DNA of 64,000 bases from Bacteroidota bacterium. GTDB lineage: Bacteria; Bacteroidota; Bacteroidia; Cytophagales; Cyclobacteriaceae. The notes under the pieces are model-generated. The model saw only the letters and a list, made by a program, of their open reading frames with translations. It ran no database searches and was not told where the DNA came from. Where the stretch lies: positions 496,001 to 560,000 of the forward strand of contig JAEYWY010000028.1 of the NCBI GenBank assembly GCA_023428695.1, given 5' to 3'. A program made the position numbers and the translations under genes. Numbering within the stretch: the first letter of the stretch is position 1; the number at the start of each line of letters is the position of its first letter. Shown piece after piece: positions 60,476 to 64,000 of the stretch.

Positions 60476-61882
60476 ATGTCAAATCAATCTTCAAAATCGA
60501 GAAGAAGTTTTCTCAAAAAAGCGCTAAGTACAACTATTATCAGTGGAACAGCCCCGTTAATCTTACATGGACAACCAGGAAAGACCATCACACTAAATGC
60601 CGAACGGCAGGCGAAAGAGCGGTACTCCGCGAATGATAATATTCAGGTCGGACTTATCGGGATGGGCATCATGGGATTTGCCAATGCCGGCGTGAGCAGG
60701 CAGATTCCGGGAGTGAAACTCGTGGCCGCGTGCGACCTGTATGACGGCAGGCTTGTACGCGCAAAGGAAAAGCTTGGTAAGGACATCTACACCACGCGAA
60801 ACTATAAGGAACTGCTCGACCGCAAGGATATCGATGCTGTGATCATTTCCACATCAGATCACTGGCACGACCACCTCACCATCGAAGCCCTCAACAAGGG
60901 CAAACACGTGTACTGCGAGAAGCCCATGGTTCACAACCTTGAAGAAGGTGCGGCCGTGATCGAGGCACAGAAAAAGTCAGGGAAAGTCGTTGAAGTAGGT
61001 AGCCAGCGCGTTAGCTCCGTCGTCACTGAAAAGACGCGGGAGTTATTTAAATCCGGTGTGATCGGCGAACTGATCATGGTAGAAACGTGGATGGATCGCC
61101 ATAGCTCTAACGGCGCGTGGCAATATTCCATACCGACCGACGCGAGTAAGGAAACGATCGACTGGGAACGTTTCATCGGTGACGCGCCTAAAGTCGACTT
61201 TGATCCGGTGCGCTTCTTCCGCTGGAGAAATTACCGCGACTACGGTACCGGTATTGCAGGCGACCTCTTTGTGCATTTGTTCAGTGCACTGCATGCCGTT
61301 ACTGAGTCGGATGGACCGAACCGGATTTACGCCACAGGTGGACTGCGTTACTGGAAAGATGGCCGCGATGTGCCCGACATCACACTCGGGTTATACGATT
61401 ATCCCGCTACAGCGAAACATCCCGCATTCAACCTCCAGATGCGTGTAAACTTTGTCGACGGCAGCGAAAGCGGTGAAGGTCTGAGACTGATCGGGACTGA
61501 TGGCGTCATCGATATGGGCTGGAGCTACGTCCGCGTGAAGAAGAACAAGTTGTCCAACATACCGACGTACGGTGGCTGGGATTCATTCGACACATTTGCC
61601 GAAGCTGAACAAAAACGATATGTGCAATGGTACAAGTCAAAATACAACCCCGTAAAGCGCGCCAAAGAAGACGATATCGAATTCCTGGCACCCCAGAACT
61701 ACAGCGCAAACATTGACCATCACAAGAATTTCTATGCCGGAGTTCGCGAAGGCAAGAAAGTGGTGGAGGACGCGCTGTTCGGAATGCAGGCAGCGGGGCC
61801 GGCGCTCGCGAGCAACAAGAGCATATTCGAACAACGAATCATTCACTGGGATCCCGTAAAAGCCCTGGAAGTGAAAGCCTGA
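60476..61882 (+). CDS. Gfo/Idh/MocA-family oxidoreductase with Tat signal
   Basis: This 468-residue enzyme begins with a twin-arginine signal (SRRSFLKKALSTTIISGTAP), so it is exported folded to the periplasm, probably with its nucleotide cofactor. The Rossmann motif is VGLIGMGIMGFANAG, then VAACDLYDGRL and CEKPMVHNLEEGAAVIEAQK with the conserved EKP. The C-terminal GFO_IDH_MocA_C region (DYGTGIAGDLFVHLFSALHA) follows. Such periplasmic members act on sugars or sugar derivatives, but the substrate is unknown. The frame opens at a TTG (60419); the ATG 60476 gives the Tat signal. A strong terminator follows. Confidence 0.9.
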   Translation: MSNQSSKSRRSFLKKALSTTIISGTAPLILHGQPGKTITLNAERQAKERYSANDNIQVGLIGMGIMGFANAGVSRQIPGVKLVAACDLYDGRLVRAKEKLGKDIYTTRNYKELLDRKDIDAVIISTSDHWHDHLTIEALNKGKHVYCEKPMVHNLEEGAAVIEAQKKSGKVVEVGSQRVSSVVTEKTRELFKSGVIGELIMVETWMDRHSSNGAWQYSIPTDASKETIDWERFIGDAPKVDFDPVRFFRWRNYRDYGTGIAGDLFVHLFSALHAVTESDGPNRIYATGGLRYWKDGRDVPDITLGLYDYPATAKHPAFNLQMRVNFVDGSESGEGLRLIGTDGVIDMGWSYVRVKKNKLSNIPTYGGWDSFDTFAEAEQKRYVQWYKSKYNPVKRAKEDDIEFLAPQNYSANIDHHKNFYAGVREGKKVVEDALFGMQAAGPALASNKSIFEQRIIHWDPVKALEVKA

Positions 61883-61883
61883 G

Positions 61884-61917
61884 AAAAGGCACGGCGTCGG
61901 TTCGCCGTGCCTTTTTT
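61884..61917. terminator. Strong intrinsic terminator after the oxidoreductase gene
   Basis: A 13-pair stem, AAAAGGCACGGCG (61884-61896) with CGCCGTGCCTTTT (61903-61915), encloses a six-base loop and is followed by more T residues. It ends the plus-strand gene and also serves the convergent kinase gene. Confidence 0.93.
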
Positions 61918-61936
61918 ACGAGAACATTGCCGATTC

Positions 61937-64000
61937 TTACAAATGCATTCTTTCGGCTAATTCTTCCTCAAGCCTTGTTACCGCCTTGAGATCAAGGGGA
62001 AAGTTAAGAATGAAGTGAGTGCCCTGGTCAGGCGTACTCGTAAACGAAATCGTGCCGTCAAGTTTCTCGACAGCCTTACGAATGATATAGAGACCGAGTC
62101 CGTTGCCTTTTGACCGGTCATTGCCGCGGAAGTACATATCAAAAATCCGGCTGTGATACTGTTCCTCTATGCCGTCGCCATTGTCCTCCACTTCAATCAG
62201 CATGCGACCGTTTTCGGTGCTCGCGCGCAGTTGCAGCTGAGCACCCTTATACCGGCAGAAAGCGATTGCGTTCTCAACTAGGTTCTCAAGAACCAAATAG
62301 ACCATCTCGGGGTACGAAAAGAACCGTTCCGGCATGATGCAGCTAGTCGCAGTGTGAATGTGCCGTTCTTCAAGCGGCACCCGGAACTGATCGACGACGC
62401 GTTGAAACATGTCGCACATGTTCACTTCACCGTAGACCAGTTGTTGCGAGCCCAGGTCACTGATTGACTGCAACTTCAAAAGCATCTTGTCGAGGTTGAC
62501 GGCAGTCTCGCGGACCTTGTCAAAAAGCTCACGGGCATTCGCATCCTTGAGTGTGATCTTGGCGACTTCCGCCAACCCCAGGAAGGTTGTAAGCGGCCGC
62601 CGGAAGTCGTGCGAGGCGCGGTAAAAGAACGTATCGAGTTCGCGGTACGCTTCCGTCAATGCAGAAGTCCTTTCGCTCACCTTGCGTTCCAATTCACGAT
62701 TACTTCTCGCGATCATCTCATAAGCCTGCTGCAGTTCCTCGGATTGTGCCTGAAGTTCCTCCTTGCGTTCAACAATCTCCTTATGAGCAAGCTTTATCTC
62801 ACGGTTGTACTTCCACGTCTTATACGCGAGCAGTGACACCAGCACCAGTGCCACGATCGCCGAGATGATCAAATAACGCTGGAAACGAATCTGTGCTTTC
62901 TGAAGCTCAAGCTGGTTTGTCTGTAGTTCCTTTTCCTGGCTAAGGACGTTGATAGCCTTGTCCTTCTGATCCGCCTGATATAATGCCTGCATTTCGGCAA
63001 GTCGCGTCGCGCCGGTCTCGTGATAAACGCTGTCGTTCAGCGCCGCGTATTTCTTGTGCCAGGCGAGGGCATCGGTGAACTTTCCCTGGTATTCGTAGAA
63101 CTCCGACCAGTAAAAGCAGTTCTCCATCTGCAGCTCAAGCGATCCCGTTTGCCGTCCGATTTCGTCGGCCTTCTCCAGGTAATACCTTGCGCTATCATAT
63201 TTACCCAGGTAAGTATACACACTTCCTATACTGCTAAAGGCTGTCCCTATATTGAACTTGTTCCCGGTCTGCTTTTCATATTCATACGCCTTCAGCTGAT
63301 ATGCCAGGGCTTCGCGATACTTCTTTTGCTCCTCATAGATCATTCCGAGGTTATAATAGCATGCTGCTACACCTTCACCGTACCCGATCTCCTTTCTTAC
63401 CTCAAGCGCCCGCGTGATCCAGCGCACAGCCTCGAGGTAATTCTTCTGCTGAAGGTAGATTACACCACGGACGTTATATGAGTTTGATACGCCGAATGCG
63501 TCTCCGATTTCCTCACGAACACGCTGGGATTTGTCAACGAACTCGAATGCCGGTGTGAAGTTCTTTTGGTTCTTATAAATCCAGGCAATGTTACTGCATA
63601 CCTTTCCGGTCTCATGCTCCATACCGAGGAACTCCGATATCTCGAGGGCTTCGAGGAAATAGCGCAGAGCGAGGTCATTTTGGCCGAGTACCTCATAGAC
63701 ATCGCCAATCCCGGAATAGATCTTTAAATGTGTATGCGGATCATCCCGGTCATTGTTTTCTTCAAGCAAATCGAGATAGAGGTCAAGGGCTGAGAGAAAC
63801 TCACCAAGTTTGTACAGAATTTCGCCTCTCGCAATCCGACACCTTGTATTAAGCAATTGATCATCAATTTCTTCAGCAAGTGCGCACCCTTCTTTTATGT
63901 AACGTTCCGCTTTCTGATAATCGCCAAGGTTTTTGTTGAGATCGGCAAGTGCCAGGAGTATCTCTGCACGCCCTGCCCGTGAGTTTGTCTTCGAATAAAT
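61937..64000 (-). CDS. TPR-containing membrane histidine kinase, 5' end outside the window
   Basis: At least 687 residues are visible. The frame is open to base 64000, with TPR-like codons (AEILLALADLNKNLGDYQKA) before the TTG at 63856, so the start lies beyond the window. About eight tetratricopeptide repeats (for example DLALRYFLEALEISE, YLEAVRWITRALEVRKE) are followed by a helical segment, one membrane helix (YLIISAIVALVLVSLLAYKTW), a coiled coil, the HisKA domain with His in RASHDFRRPL, and a HATPase with NLVENAIAF, DNGDGIE and GNGLGLYI. The TPRs are likely periplasmic if a signal peptide lies upstream. No response regulator is next to the visible end. The kinase half closely resembles the one at 22643. 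Confidence 0.9.
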   Translation of the reverse strand: MYSKTNSRAGRAEILLALADLNKNLGDYQKAERYIKEGCALAEEIDDQLLNTRCRIARGEILYKLGEFLSALDLYLDLLEENNDRDDPHTHLKIYSGIGDVYEVLGQNDLALRYFLEALEISEFLGMEHETGKVCSNIAWIYKNQKNFTPAFEFVDKSQRVREEIGDAFGVSNSYNVRGVIYLQQKNYLEAVRWITRALEVRKEIGYGEGVAACYYNLGMIYEEQKKYREALAYQLKAYEYEKQTGNKFNIGTAFSSIGSVYTYLGKYDSARYYLEKADEIGRQTGSLELQMENCFYWSEFYEYQGKFTDALAWHKKYAALNDSVYHETGATRLAEMQALYQADQKDKAINVLSQEKELQTNQLELQKAQIRFQRYLIISAIVALVLVSLLAYKTWKYNREIKLAHKEIVERKEELQAQSEELQQAYEMIARSNRELERKVSERTSALTEAYRELDTFFYRASHDFRRPLTTFLGLAEVAKITLKDANARELFDKVRETAVNLDKMLLKLQSISDLGSQQLVYGEVNMCDMFQRVVDQFRVPLEERHIHTATSCIMPERFFSYPEMVYLVLENLVENAIAFCRYKGAQLQLRASTENGRMLIEVEDNGDGIEEQYHSRIFDMYFRGNDRSKGNGLGLYIIRKAVEKLDGTISFTSTPDQGTHFILNFPLDLKAVTRLEEELAERMHL

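Overview
The window looks like a chromosomal segment of a Bacteroidota bacterium, most likely Cytophagales-like. The clues are a PorP/SprF-family protein beside a protein with a type IX secretion (type B) C-terminal domain, FecR/DUF4974, a lysine/alanine-rich H1-like protein, MacB/FtsX-type permeases of about 800 residues without their ATPase, few Shine-Dalgarno sequences, and upstream elements of the Bacteroidota form TTG-N19..22-TAnnTTTG. The genus is inference. I saw no rRNA, tRNA, CRISPR array, transposase, integrase or phage gene.

Layout. 1-10 kb: 3' part of a SNF2 helicase, an APH-fold sugar kinase, a D-2-hydroxyacid dehydrogenase, a CPBP membrane protein, an ABC permease, a small acidic protein and oligopeptidase B. 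10-22 kb: universal stress protein, an orphan ABC ATPase coupled to a zinc-ribbon coiled-coil protein, Dcp-type M3 peptidase, three secreted proteins of unknown function, a second ABC permease, a methyltransferase and an ABC-F protein. 22.6-28.5 kb: a tightly overlapping minus-strand operon encoding a T9SS type B substrate with HYR domains, a PorP/SprF protein, a TPR/PD40 protein and a membrane histidine kinase. 28.7-44.4 kb: an exopolysaccharide locus with five GT4 glycosyltransferases, initiating sugar-phosphate transferase, Wza-like lipoprotein, Wzc-like co-polymerase/BY-kinase, Wzy-like polymerase, and on the opposite strand a heparinase-type lyase and a Wzx-like flippase. A strong bidirectional terminator closes it.

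44.4-51 kb: a lipoprotein and a small glycan-degradation cluster (GH95, GH2, carbohydrate-esterase-like hydrolase) without SusC/SusD. 51-64 kb: mostly housekeeping and envelope genes: DJ-1/PfpI protein, MtgA, a YbiT-like ABC-F whose second nucleotide site is degenerate, an orphan FecR, an MsbA-like exporter, the H1-like protein, an MreB homologue, a Tat-exported Gfo/Idh/MocA oxidoreductase, and a TPR histidine kinase cut by the window end.

How genes work together. The EPS genes form a Wzx/Wzy-type pathway: lipid-linked repeat synthesis, flipping, polymerisation, export and probable trimming by the lyase. The T9SS operon links a surface-exposed protein, an outer-membrane SprF-like barrel, a periplasmic propeller protein and an inner-membrane kinase, so it could be a surface-sensing relay; this is the most interesting candidate system here. 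Several intrinsic terminators between convergent genes are clear in the sequence.
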